Source: Mesorhizobium sp. YC-39
Lineage (GTDB): Bacteria > Pseudomonadota > Alphaproteobacteria > Rhizobiales > Rhizobiaceae
DNA: 64,000 nucleotides
Direction of reading: 5' to 3'
Assembly (NCBI RefSeq): GCF_025753795.1
Contig: NZ_JAOWPS010000005.1
Span: 1 to 64,000, forward strand
The notes under the pieces are model-generated. The model saw only the letters and a program-made list of their open reading frames with translations, searched no databases and was not told the DNA's origin. The position numbers were made by a program, and so were the translations under genes. This document shows, one piece after another, positions 1-9,516 of this stretch. The stretch's first letter is position 1, and each line of letters starts with the position of its first letter.

Positions 1-66
1 GTGTTCGAAATTACCATGCGAACCGGCCTGCAGCACCGGCTCAAGCGGTGATTGGCGCTCAACCAT
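1..66 (-). CDS. soxG: Sarcosine oxidase gamma subunit, N-terminal fragment (runs off the left edge)
   Basis: Only the first 22 codons are in the window. The reading frame opens with ATG at 66 inside the last codons of soxA (8-nt overlap) and begins MVERQSPLEPVLQAG. The SPLEP-type start is typical of the gamma subunit of heterotetrameric sarcosine oxidase, and soxG normally follows soxA. The gamma subunit helps assemble the complex and has no known catalytic residues. The identification rests on this short motif, the overlap and the soxB-D-A-G gene order. The remainder lies outside the window. Confidence 0.8.
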   Translation of the reverse strand, partial: MVERQSPLEPVLQAGSHGNFEH

Positions 67-3052
67 GCATGCGGCTCCCGTCCGGATCGTAGAAGTGGTT
101 GGAGACGATCTCGATCGGCTCGAACCGGTTGCGCAGTGGATCGGAGACAAAGGCGCGAGAGCCGTGCCTTGCCTTGCCGCCCTTGACCAGCGCCAGCGCG
201 ATGTGCTTGCCGAGCGCCGGCGAATAACAGCATGCCGTGATGTGGCCGATGGAATCGTGCGGATTGGCTTCGTCGAGCACTTCCACGACATGCGCGCCGC
301 CATTGAGCGGCCGGTTGTCGAGCGCAATCAGGCCGACGAGTTCGAGGCGATCGGACGCGATCAAGCCCTCGCGATCCATCATCGCCGAGCCGATGAAGGG
401 CTTCTTCTTGGACAGCATCCAGTCGAGATGCAGATCACGCGCCGTGGTGCGCCCGTCGATCTCGGCACCGGTGACATGGCCCTTTTCGATGCGCATCGTG
501 CCCAGCGCCTCGAGCCCGTAAGTGACCAAGCCGAACGGCTTGCCGGCCTCGATCAGGGCTTCCCAGACATGGGTGCCGTAGCCGGCGCCGCAGTAGACCT
601 CGAAGGCCATCTCACCGGAGAAGGAGAGCCGGCAGATCATGACAGGCACGCCCGCTAGCTTGCCACGCACGATGCCCATGAAGGGCAATGCTGCGTTGTC
701 GACAGCGGTGCCGGTGACGCAAGCGGCAAGAATTGCGCGCGCCTTTGGGCCGCCGATGGCCGCACCCGCCCATTCGTCGGTCACCGAGGTGACATGGACT
801 TTCAACTCGGGCCAGATCACGTCGAGGAAATATTCCAGATGCTGCATCACCTTGCCGGCATTGGCCGTGGTAGTGGTCATCAGGAAATCCTGTTCGCCGA
901 GCCGCCAGGTGGTACCGTCGTCGAAAGCAAGGCCGTCCTCGCGCAGCATCAGGCCATAGCGTGCCTTGCCGACTGCCAGCGTCGAGAACATATTGGTGTA
1001 GACGCGGTCGAGGAATTCCGCTGCGTCCGGACCCTGCACGGCAATCTTGCCCAGCGTCGAGACATCGACGATGCCGGCGCTTTCGCGCGTCGCCTTGGCT
1101 TCACGCACATAGGCCTGCTCGATCGTCTCACCTGAAAGCCCGTAGATCATCGGGCGATACCAGAGGCCGGCCGCATACATGGTCGCGCCATTGGCGATGT
1201 GCCAGTCATGCATCGGCGTCAGCCGCTCGGGCTTGATGTCGCCGAAACGTTCCGCGGCCAGCGAGCCTATCGATACCGCGGAGTAGGGCGGGCGGAACCG
1301 CGTCGTGCCGACTTCGGGGATCGGCTTGCCCAGCGCCTCGGCCATGATGGCGAGGCCGGGTATGTTGGAGCTCTTGCCCTGGTCGGTCGCCATGCCGAGC
1401 GTGGTGTAACGCTTAAGATGTTCGACCGAGACGAAGCCTTCGCGATGCGCCAGCCGCACATCCTCCGCCGTCACGTCGTGCTGGAAATCGACAAAGCTTT
1501 TTCCTTTGGCCTTGATCTCGAACACTGGCGCGGGTCGGGAGTCTCCGGGCAAGGATTGGATACTCGGGTAAGCCATCGGCATACCTGTTGCGCCGGCCGC
1601 CGAAAGGCCTGCGTTGCGGCCGTCTAATATTGCTTCGAGGGTCATGAAATGGCCATTGAAGGCACCGGCGCCGATCCATTTCTGAGTCGGCTTTGGTGGC
1701 AGGAAAGCTTGCAACGCTTCGTTCCATTCCGCCCTGGCGCCGGCCTGGCTGGCGAGATGGATGGTCGGCGACCAGCCGCCCGACATCAGCAGGCAATCGG
1801 CATGGATGCTGCGGGCATCGCCGCTCAATGCGCCGCTCACCATGTCGAAGCGCTGCACCTTGAGGCCGGACAGCGCCTTGCCGCCTTCGGTGGCGACCAC
1901 GGCGTGGCCGGAAAGGATCTCAGCTTCCGCTTCGCCGGCGAGCTTGCGCATCTCGCTCGAAAGTTCCGGGCGCACGTCGACAATGGCGACGATAGCGGCA
2001 CCTGCCTTCTTTAGTGCAAGGGCCGCGCGATAGGCGCTGTCATTGTTGGTGAACAACGCGATCCTGTCGCCCGGCAGCACGCCATATTCATTGGCATAGC
2101 GTTCCCCGGCATGCGCCAGCATCACGCCCGGTCGGTCGTTGCCGGGAAACACCAGCGGTCGCTCGAAGGAGCCGGTGGCGAGTACCACCGTTTTGGCGCG
2201 AATGGTCCAGTAGCGATGACGCGGCTCGCCCTTGCCGGGGTTTTCCTTGTGGTCGGTGACCCGTTCGAGCGCGGCCAGCGTGTTGCCATCGTAATAGCCC
2301 CAAACCGTGGTGCGCGGCAGCAGGCGGACATTGTCATGGCCTTCGAGCTGGCCGGCGGTTCGCGCCGCCCAATCGGCGGCCGGCATGTCGTCGATCACCT
2401 CGCCCGACCAATTGGCCGAGCCGCCGAAATGCGGCTCGAGCTCGGCGAGGATGACGCGTGCACCCTGATCGGTCGCGGCCTTGGCGGCCATCAGCCCGGC
2501 CGGGCCGGAGCCGACGACCAGCACGTCGCAGAAGGCGTTCATGCGCTCGTAGCGCGCCGTGTCGGGAGCAGTCCCGGCGCGACCAAGACCGGCGGCGCGG
2601 CGGATGAAATGCTCGCAGAACATCCAGAAGCGCGTGCCCTTCAGCGGGCCGACCACCGGTCCCATGAAGGTCTTGTAGTAGAAGCCGGCCGACAGAAGCT
2701 TGCCGCCGAGCTGGTTGATGGCGCTGACATCCCAGGACAGCGATGGAAAGCGGTTCTGGCTGACGGCCGTCAGCCCGTCATAGATCTCGATCATGGTCGC
2801 GGCGATGTTGGGCTCGCGAACCTCGCCGCGCAGCACCGTCACCAGGGCGTTCGGCTCCTCTACGCCTGATGTCAGCACGCCGCGCGGACGGTGATATTTG
2901 AACGAGCGTCCAAACAGGGTGACGCCATTGGCCAGCAGCGCCGAAGCGAGCGTGTCGCCGGCATGGCCGGTGTAGGCCGCGCCATCGAAGGTGAAGCGTA
3001 TGGTGCGCAGCCGGTCGATCCGGCCGCCGGCATCGGTGCGCCGCGGGCTCAT
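59..3052 (-). CDS. soxA: Sarcosine oxidase alpha subunit
   Basis: 997 aa, the usual length for SoxA. The cytoplasmic complex oxidatively demethylates sarcosine to glycine and delivers the carbon to tetrahydrofolate as 5,10-methylene-THF. The N-terminal part carries a ferredoxin-fold-like segment (about 15-90). The NAD-binding Rossmann motif GSGPAG is at about 181-186, and the C-terminal 400 residues are a GcvT-type aminomethyltransferase/THF-binding domain. The start at 3052 was chosen over an upstream in-frame ATG because it overlaps the soxD stop (ATGA) and begins MSPRRTDAGG just before the conserved region. It is translationally coupled to soxD upstream and soxG downstream. It fits the last step of glycine betaine breakdown, the theme of the window. 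Confidence 0.95.
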   Translation of the reverse strand: MSPRRTDAGGRIDRLRTIRFTFDGAAYTGHAGDTLASALLANGVTLFGRSFKYHRPRGVLTSGVEEPNALVTVLRGEVREPNIAATMIEIYDGLTAVSQNRFPSLSWDVSAINQLGGKLLSAGFYYKTFMGPVVGPLKGTRFWMFCEHFIRRAAGLGRAGTAPDTARYERMNAFCDVLVVGSGPAGLMAAKAATDQGARVILAELEPHFGGSANWSGEVIDDMPAADWAARTAGQLEGHDNVRLLPRTTVWGYYDGNTLAALERVTDHKENPGKGEPRHRYWTIRAKTVVLATGSFERPLVFPGNDRPGVMLAHAGERYANEYGVLPGDRIALFTNNDSAYRAALALKKAGAAIVAIVDVRPELSSEMRKLAGEAEAEILSGHAVVATEGGKALSGLKVQRFDMVSGALSGDARSIHADCLLMSGGWSPTIHLASQAGARAEWNEALQAFLPPKPTQKWIGAGAFNGHFMTLEAILDGRNAGLSAAGATGMPMAYPSIQSLPGDSRPAPVFEIKAKGKSFVDFQHDVTAEDVRLAHREGFVSVEHLKRYTTLGMATDQGKSSNIPGLAIMAEALGKPIPEVGTTRFRPPYSAVSIGSLAAERFGDIKPERLTPMHDWHIANGATMYAAGLWYRPMIYGLSGETIEQAYVREAKATRESAGIVDVSTLGKIAVQGPDAAEFLDRVYTNMFSTLAVGKARYGLMLREDGLAFDDGTTWRLGEQDFLMTTTTANAGKVMQHLEYFLDVIWPELKVHVTSVTDEWAGAAIGGPKARAILAACVTGTAVDNAALPFMGIVRGKLAGVPVMICRLSFSGEMAFEVYCGAGYGTHVWEALIEAGKPFGLVTYGLEALGTMRIEKGHVTGAEIDGRTTARDLHLDWMLSKKKPFIGSAMMDREGLIASDRLELVGLIALDNRPLNGGAHVVEVLDEANPHDSIGHITACCYSPALGKHIALALVKGGKARHGSRAFVSDPLRNRFEPIEIVSNHFYDPDGSRMHG

Positions 3053-3345
3053 GATTTGCCCCCCGCCTTGTGCCGCGCAGCGGATTTGTGGTCGCCGCGC
3101 GCAAAGGCGGTGCTGGAGATTTCGTGCGTCAGCGTGTTGCGCACGACCCTCAGATGGGCGCGGCAACCGCCGGAATGCTGCCAGATCTCATTGTGGTCAC
3201 CGGCAGGGTTCAGCCGGTCGTAGACATAGGCGTTCCAGGCGTCGAGATTCTGCGAGGCGGGCTGCGGGCGTTCGCGGTTGCCGTCGCCCTGATAGGTAAA
3301 CTCGATGACGTCGCGCGGGCCGCAATAGGGACAGGTGATCAGCAT
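3049..3345 (-). CDS. soxD: Sarcosine oxidase delta subunit
   Basis: 98 aa, the expected size for the small zinc-binding delta subunit. It starts MLITCPYCGPRDVIEF. Cys5 and Cys8 (CPYC) together with His57 and Cys61 (HSGGC) reproduce the Cys-X2-Cys/His-X3-Cys zinc site of the family. A longer in-frame reading upstream would run back into soxB and is rejected. The stop codon overlaps the soxA start by ATGA, so translation is coupled. A 68-nt gap containing a palindromic repeat separates it from soxB. Confidence 0.95.
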   Translation of the reverse strand: MLITCPYCGPRDVIEFTYQGDGNRERPQPASQNLDAWNAYVYDRLNPAGDHNEIWQHSGGCRAHLRVVRNTLTHEISSTAFARGDHKSAARHKAGGKS

Positions 3346-3367
3346 GGAGTTACATCTTCTTGTTTGA

Positions 3368-3412
3368 CCATGATCTTGTCGGAAAACCGGTTTCCACTTT
3401 TCCGGATCATGG
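3368..3412. repeat. Intergenic palindromic repeat between soxB and soxD
   Basis: A 45-bp imperfect inverted repeat with ends CCATGATC / GGATCATGG and a core of the type GGAAAAGTGGAAACCGG (minus strand). Related cores occur at 8019-8062 and 62102-62163, so it is a dispersed element. Lying inside an operon, it could form a stem-loop that tunes soxD-A-G expression relative to soxB; that role is inference. Confidence 0.7.
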
Positions 3413-3413
3413 C

Positions 3414-4673
3414 CTAATGCAGCCGAGGCGTTGCGCCCTGGCCTTTGTCGTCGACCACCAGGCCGCGGTAGAAACGGTCGAGCGTGAAAGGTGCATTGAA
3501 CTCGTGCGGCTCGTCCTTGGCGATGGTCCAGGCAAAGCACCAGCCGGAAGCAGGCGTCGCCTTGAAGCCGCCATAGCACCAGCCGCAATTGAGATACATG
3601 CCCGGCAGCGGGCCGGTGGTGATGATCGGCGAGCCATCCATCGACATGTCGCAGACGCCGCCCCAGGAGCGCAGCATGCGCACGCGGGCGAGACCGGGGA
3701 ACAGCGCCAGCATCTCGCTCATCACCTCGTCGACGATCGGCAGGCTGCCGCGCTGGGCATAGCTGTTGTAGCCGTCGAGATCACCGCCATAGACCAGCCC
3801 GCCCTTGTCGGACTGCGAGATGTAGAAGTGGCCCATGCCGAAGGTCAGGATCGTGTCGATGATCGGCTTTAGCGATTCAGACACGAAGGCCTGCAGCACA
3901 TGGCTCTCGATCGGCATGGTGTCGATGCCGGCAAGCTGCATGACGCGCCCGGTACTGCCGGCAACCGCAAGCGCCACCTTCTTGGCGCGGATCTCGCCGC
4001 GCGTCGTCGAGACACCTGTGATGCGGTCGCCATCGCGCAGGAAACCGGTGACCTCGCAATTCTCGACGATATCGACGCCGCGACGGTCGGCGCCGCGTGC
4101 ATAACCCCAGGCGACGGCATCGTGACGGGCCGTGCCGGCGCGCCGCTGCATCAGGCCGCCGACAATCGGGAATCGCGCCGAACCGGAGACGTCTATCGCT
4201 GGAACCAGCCGCTTGATCTCTGCCGTCGTCATCAGTTCGGCGTCGACGCCGAGATGGCGCATGGCATTGCCGCGCCGGGCAAGATCATCGAACTGGCCGG
4301 GCGTGTGCGCGAGGTTCAAGCAGCCGCGTTGAGAAAACATGACGTTGTAGTTGAGATCGTGCGAGAGGTTCTCCCACAGCTTCATCGAATGTTCGTAAAA
4401 GCGCGTATTGGCGGGCAGCAGATAGTTGGAGCGCACGGCTGTGGTGTTGCGGCCGACATTGCCTGACCCCAGCCAGCCCTTCTCCAGCACGGCGACATTG
4501 GTGATGCCGTGCTCCTTGGCGAGATAATAGGCGGTCGACAGGCCATGGCCGCCGCCGCCGATGACTATAACATCATAGGATGCCTTCGGGTCCGGCTTGC
4601 GCCAGGCCGGCTTCCAGTCCTTGTTGCCGGTGAGCGCGTTTTTGAGAAGGGAAAACGCCGAATATTCCGCCAT
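3414..4673 (-). CDS. soxB: Sarcosine oxidase beta subunit
   Basis: 419 aa, close to the family norm. This is the catalytic flavin subunit that oxidises sarcosine to the imine; electrons pass from FAD to covalent FMN and then O2. The FAD-binding motif VIVIGGGGHG is at about 35-44. The segment RRAGTARHDAVAWG around His184 corresponds to the region of the FMN-linked histidine in characterised SoxB, which is an inference from the local pattern. It is the first gene of the leftward soxBDAG operon. A divergent 196-bp region separates it from the mechanosensitive channel gene. Confidence 0.95.
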   Translation of the reverse strand: MAEYSAFSLLKNALTGNKDWKPAWRKPDPKASYDVIVIGGGGHGLSTAYYLAKEHGITNVAVLEKGWLGSGNVGRNTTAVRSNYLLPANTRFYEHSMKLWENLSHDLNYNVMFSQRGCLNLAHTPGQFDDLARRGNAMRHLGVDAELMTTAEIKRLVPAIDVSGSARFPIVGGLMQRRAGTARHDAVAWGYARGADRRGVDIVENCEVTGFLRDGDRITGVSTTRGEIRAKKVALAVAGSTGRVMQLAGIDTMPIESHVLQAFVSESLKPIIDTILTFGMGHFYISQSDKGGLVYGGDLDGYNSYAQRGSLPIVDEVMSEMLALFPGLARVRMLRSWGGVCDMSMDGSPIITTGPLPGMYLNCGWCYGGFKATPASGWCFAWTIAKDEPHEFNAPFTLDRFYRGLVVDDKGQGATPRLH

Positions 4674-4869
4674 TCTTTTGTCATCCGTTTTGGGCGATGC
4701 GGCAGACTATAGAGCAGGCCACCGGCGCAAAGCCAATATTGCGCCATCGCTTTTCGACTGGCCGACTCCGAAAACGCGGCGGGCGCGACGGCTTGCCCCG
4801 TGATATGAGCGTCTTTATCAAGGATGCGTTTTCAGAGCTGCCTTGCCGTTCGTGAGTCGCCAACAGATC

Positions 4870-7356
4870 ATGGTCTTCAGATTGCTCCGCCTGGTTCTGA
4901 TCCTCGCGCTGATTGTCTCGGCGCCGTCGTTCGACGCGCTGGCGCAGGCGATCGGCCAAGGCTCCGCCGCGCTGATCGCGGAGCAGCAGAAGGCCATCCA
5001 GGATCTGACGGCGAAGACCGACGACCTCGAGAAAAAAATATCGCAAGAGGCTGCGGACGACGCAGGCCTCGTCGATATCCGCCTGCAGCTGGAGGACATG
5101 TCGCGGGCAGCACTGACCAGCGCACTGGCGTTTCGTTCACGTCTTTCCGATATCAACAACCGTATCGAGGTCCTGGGCGCGCCGCCGGCCGAGGGTCAGC
5201 CGCAAGAGCCCGAGATCGTCACAAGCGAGCGCGGGGCCTTGGCGGCCGAAAAGGCCGAGATCAACGCCGTCATCGCCGGTGCGCAGAACCTGTCGATCCG
5301 CATCAGTGGACTGATCGACAAGATCGGCGCCATGCGCAGCGAGCTCTTCCGCAATGTGCTCACCAAGCGTTATGAACTGTCCAACGCGCTAAGCCCTGAG
5401 GTGTTCTCCGACGCGCAGAATGAATATGCTGGCCTCTACACGGCGGTATCATCCTGGCTGAGCTTTGCCATCAAGTTCAAGTTCCAGGCCGTCCTTGCCG
5501 CGACCTTGATGGCGCTTGCACTCGCCGCGGTGCTGTTTGTCGGCGGTCGGCGACTGTTTGGACGTATCTTCGAAGCGGATCCTTCCGTTGAGGACCCGTC
5601 CTATCTCAGCCGGCTGTCGGTGGCGTTCTGGTCGACATTGCTGCCGACTCTGGCGGTCGGCGCCTTCCTGGCTTCGACGGTTTTCTTTTTCAACTATTAC
5701 AATGTGTTGCGTGGCGACATCGGCGTCTTCCTGAATTCCCTGGCGGCTGTCATCGGGATGGTGTTCTGCGTCAACCGGCTGACCAATGCGGCGCTTGAGC
5801 CGCGGCTGCCGAACTGGCGCCTGATACAAGTCGAAACCGGTCCGGCACGCTGGCTGGTGCGGCTGACGACCGCCATGGCTGTGGTCATGGGCGTCAACTA
5901 TTTCCTGTCGGTCGTCAACGACAAGATGGGCTCACCGCTGTCGCTGACCATCGCCCGAAGCTTTGTCGCTACCATCATCGTCGGCGTCATCCTGATCCTG
6001 ATGGCGTTGCTCAGACCATTCAAGGCGCCCGATGGAAGCTGGCGCCCGTGGCCTGCATGGTTGCGCTACACGGCGATTGCGCTCGGCCTATCTACCATCG
6101 CCTCGGCCTTGCTGGGTTATATAGGCTTGGCGTTGTTCGTCGCGTTGCAGGTCGTGGTCACCGGCACCATCCTGGTCACCGCCTATATAGGCTTTCTTTC
6201 GGCACGAGAGATCGGCGAAGAAGGCAGCTTCGCCGACACTTCGATCGGGCGTTGGCTGTCGACCAATTCCAGTTATGAGGCTACCGCGCTCGATCAGCTC
6301 GGCCTGGTGGTCAGTATCGCCATCAATGTCATGATCGTCCTGATATTCCTGCCGCTAATCTTGCTGATGTGGGGCTTCCAGCCCGGCGATATCCAGGCCT
6401 GGGCCTACAGGCTGGCGACGGGCATCACCATCGGCTCGGTGACGATCTCGGTCACCGGCATCCTCTCCGGCATCGTCGTCTTCATCATCGGCTATTTCCT
6501 GACGCGCTGGTTCCAGGGCTGGCTCGATGGTTCGGTCATGGCGCGCGGCAAGGTCGACACCGGCGTGCGCAACTCGATCCGGCTGGCGGTTGGCTATGCG
6601 GGCGTGGCACTTGCCGCCCTGGTCGGCGTCTCGGCGGCGGGTATCGATCTCTCCAACCTCGCGCTCGTCGCCGGCGCTCTTTCGCTGGGCATCGGCTTCG
6701 GTCTGCAGAATGTCGTCTCCAACTTCGTCTCGGGCCTGATCCTGCTGGCGGAGCGACCGTTCAAGGTCGGCGACTGGATCGTCGCCGGTGATGTCAGCGG
6801 CACGGTCAAGAAGATCAGCGTGCGTGCCACCGAGATCGAGACGTTCCACCGCCAGTCGGTGATCCTGCCCAATTCAAACCTGATCAACAATGCTGTCGGC
6901 AACTGGACACATCGCAACAAGCTCGGCCGCATCGACATCAAGGTCGGCGTCGCCTATGGCAGCGACGTCAAGCAGGTCCATGCCATCCTGCTGGAGATCG
7001 CGCGCAACCATCCGCTGGTACTGAAGAACCCCGAACCCTTCGTGCTGTTTGTCAATTTCGGAGCGGCAGCGCTCGAATTCGAAATCCGCGTGTTCCTGGC
7101 CGATGTGATGAACGGCGTTATCGTGCAGAACGACATCCGCTTCGCCGTCCTCGACATGTTCGACCGCGAGCATATCGAGATTCCGTCGACGCCGCGCGCC
7201 GTCGTCGAGACCAAGACGCATGAGGCATGGCCGATCGACGACGACAAGATCGAGGCCGAATTCGCCGAACGGGAAAAGGCATTGGTCGAAGCCGAGGCCG
7301 AGGCGAAGCGCATGGCCAAATCCGGACGCAAGGCCCGCAAGCCGGATCCGAATTAG
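4870..7356 (+). CDS. MscS-family mechanosensitive channel with N-terminal DUF3772-type domain
   Basis: 828 aa. The likely start is the ATG at 4870, 27 nt inside a longer TTG-initiated reading, because it gives a clean signal-like hydrophobic N-terminus (MVFRLLRLVLILALIVSAPS). A periplasmic helical segment (about 30-190, DUF3772-like, Gln/Glu rich) is followed by about ten membrane segments. The MscS core follows, with the pore-lining and beta regions LSLGIGFGLQNVVSNFVSG and GDWIVAGDVSGTVKKISVRAT. The cytoplasmic C-terminus ends in a Lys/Arg/Glu-rich tail. Such long MscS homologues open on membrane tension to release osmolytes. The neighbouring betaine catabolism makes osmotic stress a plausible context, but no direct link is visible. 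Confidence 0.9.
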   Translation: MVFRLLRLVLILALIVSAPSFDALAQAIGQGSAALIAEQQKAIQDLTAKTDDLEKKISQEAADDAGLVDIRLQLEDMSRAALTSALAFRSRLSDINNRIEVLGAPPAEGQPQEPEIVTSERGALAAEKAEINAVIAGAQNLSIRISGLIDKIGAMRSELFRNVLTKRYELSNALSPEVFSDAQNEYAGLYTAVSSWLSFAIKFKFQAVLAATLMALALAAVLFVGGRRLFGRIFEADPSVEDPSYLSRLSVAFWSTLLPTLAVGAFLASTVFFFNYYNVLRGDIGVFLNSLAAVIGMVFCVNRLTNAALEPRLPNWRLIQVETGPARWLVRLTTAMAVVMGVNYFLSVVNDKMGSPLSLTIARSFVATIIVGVILILMALLRPFKAPDGSWRPWPAWLRYTAIALGLSTIASALLGYIGLALFVALQVVVTGTILVTAYIGFLSAREIGEEGSFADTSIGRWLSTNSSYEATALDQLGLVVSIAINVMIVLIFLPLILLMWGFQPGDIQAWAYRLATGITIGSVTISVTGILSGIVVFIIGYFLTRWFQGWLDGSVMARGKVDTGVRNSIRLAVGYAGVALAALVGVSAAGIDLSNLALVAGALSLGIGFGLQNVVSNFVSGLILLAERPFKVGDWIVAGDVSGTVKKISVRATEIETFHRQSVILPNSNLINNAVGNWTHRNKLGRIDIKVGVAYGSDVKQVHAILLEIARNHPLVLKNPEPFVLFVNFGAAALEFEIRVFLADVMNGVIVQNDIRFAVLDMFDREHIEIPSTPRAVVETKTHEAWPIDDDKIEAEFAEREKALVEAEAEAKRMAKSGRKARKPDPN

Positions 7357-7559
7357 GGTATATTGGTATTCAGGTGATGCCGGCCTGACCAGAATCTCAA
7401 CATACCCTTGGGGGCAGGTTCCAAAGCAGCGAAACCAATTGCGGCATGAATGCGGCATTCAGTTGCGGTTCAGCTTCCATGTCATATAAGCTTGCATGCA
7501 AAGGGCGGGAATGCCTTGCAAAGTGCAACCAGAGGCGGTGGAAACACCGATATTGTAAA

Positions 7560-7823
7560 ATGTGGAAGTCTGTCGTTGCCGCCATCGCTTTTCTTGCCGT
7601 GGGCGGTTCGGCTTTTGGAGCCAGCGCGGTCAACAAGGACGCCGAGACCCGCACGCTGATCGTGACCGAAGGCGGCGGCAAGACTGAGCTGGCGCTGGCC
7701 GCCGGCGAAACCGTGGAATTTTGCCCGAATGGCTGTTTCGTCACCTTGCCGAATGGTGACCTCGAAGCCCTGACTGGCTCCGAAACGGTCGAGATTTCGG
7801 GCGGCGTCGCCCGCATCAAGTAA
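7560..7823 (+). CDS. Small exported protein of unknown function
   Basis: 87 aa. A longer in-frame ATG exists at 7446, but the start at 7560 gives a clear Sec signal peptide (MWKSVVAAIAFLAVGGSAFG, cleavage near residue 22). The mature part is short and acidic/threonine-rich. It contains two cysteines in FCPNGCFVTLP that could form a disulphide or bind metal. No family is recognised. A strong terminator follows 25 nt downstream, so it is probably monocistronic. Confidence 0.75.
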   Translation: MWKSVVAAIAFLAVGGSAFGASAVNKDAETRTLIVTEGGGKTELALAAGETVEFCPNGCFVTLPNGDLEALTGSETVEISGGVARIK

Positions 7824-7847
7824 ACTCGCGCTGCATCCCTTATAAAG

Positions 7848-7870
7848 GCCGGGCAATTGCCCGGCTTTTT
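7848..7870 (+). terminator. Rho-independent terminator after the small exported protein
   Basis: Perfect 7-bp stem GCCGGGC / GCCCGGC (7848-7854 and 7859-7865) around AATT, followed by TTTTT. It is 25 nt past the stop codon. Confidence 0.9.
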
Positions 7871-8018
7871 ATTATTTCTGGTAGCTATTGTTTAACAATG
7901 ACGCTGGAAATACCACCCAGCCTGCATGCTGCAACCGGGCGTTTTAACGTTCACTACGCCGTTCCCCGCTATACCCAGATGCGACGACGCCGAAAAGCGG
8001 CGCGAGGTTTTTGGATCT

Positions 8019-8062
8019 GCGCATGATCCTTTCCGAAAATCAGAGTTTTCGGGGTCATGCGC
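8019..8062. repeat. Intergenic palindromic repeat
   Basis: A 44-bp inverted repeat with perfect GCGCATGA / TCATGCGC ends and an inner CCGAAAA / TTTTCGG pair. It lies just upstream of the HAD-UbiA gene. It is a relative of the element at 3368-3412. Confidence 0.75.
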
Positions 8063-8080
8063 TAGGCAGGGCAACGAGAA

Positions 8081-9514
8081 ATGGACGCGCGGTCTGACAG
8101 GAACGCAATCCCGCTTGCGGTCGATCTCGACGGCACGCTGATCGCGACGGACCTCTTGTGGGAAGGGCTGTTCATTCTTCTCAAGAAGAACCCCCTTTAT
8201 ATTTTTCTCGTACCATTCTGGCTCGCCGGCGGGCCGGCGCGCCTGAAGCAGGCTATCGCCCAACGCATCGACATCGATCCCGCATCGCTGCCCTACCGCG
8301 AGGTGCTGCTGCAGCGCCTTCGCACCGAACATGGTGAGGGTCGCCAGGTCGTGCTGGCAACCGGCACGCCGCGCAAGTTCGCCGAGGCGATCGCAGCGCA
8401 TCTTGGAATTTTCGATCGCGTGCTGGCGACCGACGGTCCGCACAACATGACCTCCGGCAGAAAACGCGCCTCGCTTGTCGCCGCCTATGGCGATGGCGGT
8501 TTCGACTATGCCGGTAACAGCCGGCACGACCTTCAGGTGTTCGATGCCGCGCGCACGGCGATCGTCGTCGCACCCGACCGCCACGCCGCGCGCTGGCAGG
8601 CCATGCACAGCGCCGAAATGATGCCGGCACCGAAGCCGACATTCAGAACCATCGTCAAGATGCTGCGCGTCCATCAGTGGTTGAAGAATTCGTTGATCGC
8701 CGTGCCGATGGTGTTGTCGCATGAATACTTCAACACCGACATGATCTGGGAATGCCTGCTGGCCTTCGTCTCGTTCAGCGCGGTGGCCTCGGCCATCTAC
8801 ATCCTCAACGATTTCTTCGATCTCGCGCTCGATCGCAAACACCCGACCAAGCGCAACCGGCCATTCGCCAGCGGCGCGCTACCGATCCCGTTCGGCCTCG
8901 GTTCGATGGTGCTGCTGCTGGCAATCGGCATCGGTGCGGCATGCCTGCTGCGGTGGGAATTTCTTGGGGTGCTTTTCGGCTACATGGTCATCACCACTGC
9001 CTATTCGCTGTCGTTCAAGCGCATGCTTCTCGTCGATGTTCTGACGCTGGCCGGTCTCTACACGATCCGTGTCCTGGCGGGCGCGGCGGCGACCGGCGTC
9101 GATGTCTCGTTCTGGCTGCTGGCCTTCTCGATCTTTTTCTTCCTATCGCTGGCGCTGGTGAAGCGTTTTGTCGAACTGCGCACCACCGCCATTCCGGCCG
9201 GTGAGCGCATTGCCGGCCGCGGCTACCGCACCGAGGACCAGGAGATCGTCGCCCAGGCGGGAATGGCCTCGGCTTTCTCCTCGGCCCTGGTGCTGGCTCT
9301 CTATATGGACAGCGCCGCGGTGCGCGAACTCTACCCGAACCCCTGGCTGGTCTGGCCGCTGGCGCCGATCGTGCTCTACCTGACCATTCGTGTCTGGATA
9401 CTCGCCCGCCGCGACGAGATGCATGACGATCCGGTCGTCTTCATCATCCGCGACTGGCGCAGCCAGATCGTCGTGCTCATCGGCGCCGTGCTGCTGGTCG
9501 CTGGAAGCTTGTAG
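8081..9514 (+). CDS. HAD phosphatase-UbiA prenyltransferase fusion, DPPR synthase-like
   Basis: 477 aa. Residues 1-180 form a HAD hydrolase: DLDGT at 15-19, Thr94 of motif II, GNSRHD at 145-150 (motif IV with Asn for the first Asp). Residues 190-477 are a UbiA-type membrane prenyltransferase with the Mg-diphosphate motif NDFFDLALD (243-251) followed by HPTKRNRP. This sequence is characteristic of 5-phosphoribosyl-1-diphosphate:polyprenyl-phosphate transferase rather than of quinone enzymes. Two nt after its stop comes a DprE1-like oxidase, the enzyme that acts later on the same lipid-linked pentose. I infer synthesis of polyprenyl-phosphoryl-5-phosphoribose and, by the HAD domain, removal of the 5-phosphate. 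Azorhizobium noeC, used in Nod-factor arabinosylation, is a related case. Confidence 0.85.
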   Translation: MDARSDRNAIPLAVDLDGTLIATDLLWEGLFILLKKNPLYIFLVPFWLAGGPARLKQAIAQRIDIDPASLPYREVLLQRLRTEHGEGRQVVLATGTPRKFAEAIAAHLGIFDRVLATDGPHNMTSGRKRASLVAAYGDGGFDYAGNSRHDLQVFDAARTAIVVAPDRHAARWQAMHSAEMMPAPKPTFRTIVKMLRVHQWLKNSLIAVPMVLSHEYFNTDMIWECLLAFVSFSAVASAIYILNDFFDLALDRKHPTKRNRPFASGALPIPFGLGSMVLLLAIGIGAACLLRWEFLGVLFGYMVITTAYSLSFKRMLLVDVLTLAGLYTIRVLAGAAATGVDVSFWLLAFSIFFFLSLALVKRFVELRTTAIPAGERIAGRGYRTEDQEIVAQAGMASAFSSALVLALYMDSAAVRELYPNPWLVWPLAPIVLYLTIRVWILARRDEMHDDPVVFIIRDWRSQIVVLIGAVLLVAGSL

Positions 9515-9516
9515 AC

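Noticed and set aside
2111..2869. Long plus-strand frames opposite soxA
   Set aside because: They are antisense shadows of a high-GC gene without ribosome-binding sites or recognisable protein motifs.
7343..7407. GGGTAT/ATACCC inverted pair after the MscS gene as a terminator
   Set aside because: The loop is too long (over 40 nt) and there is no U-run.
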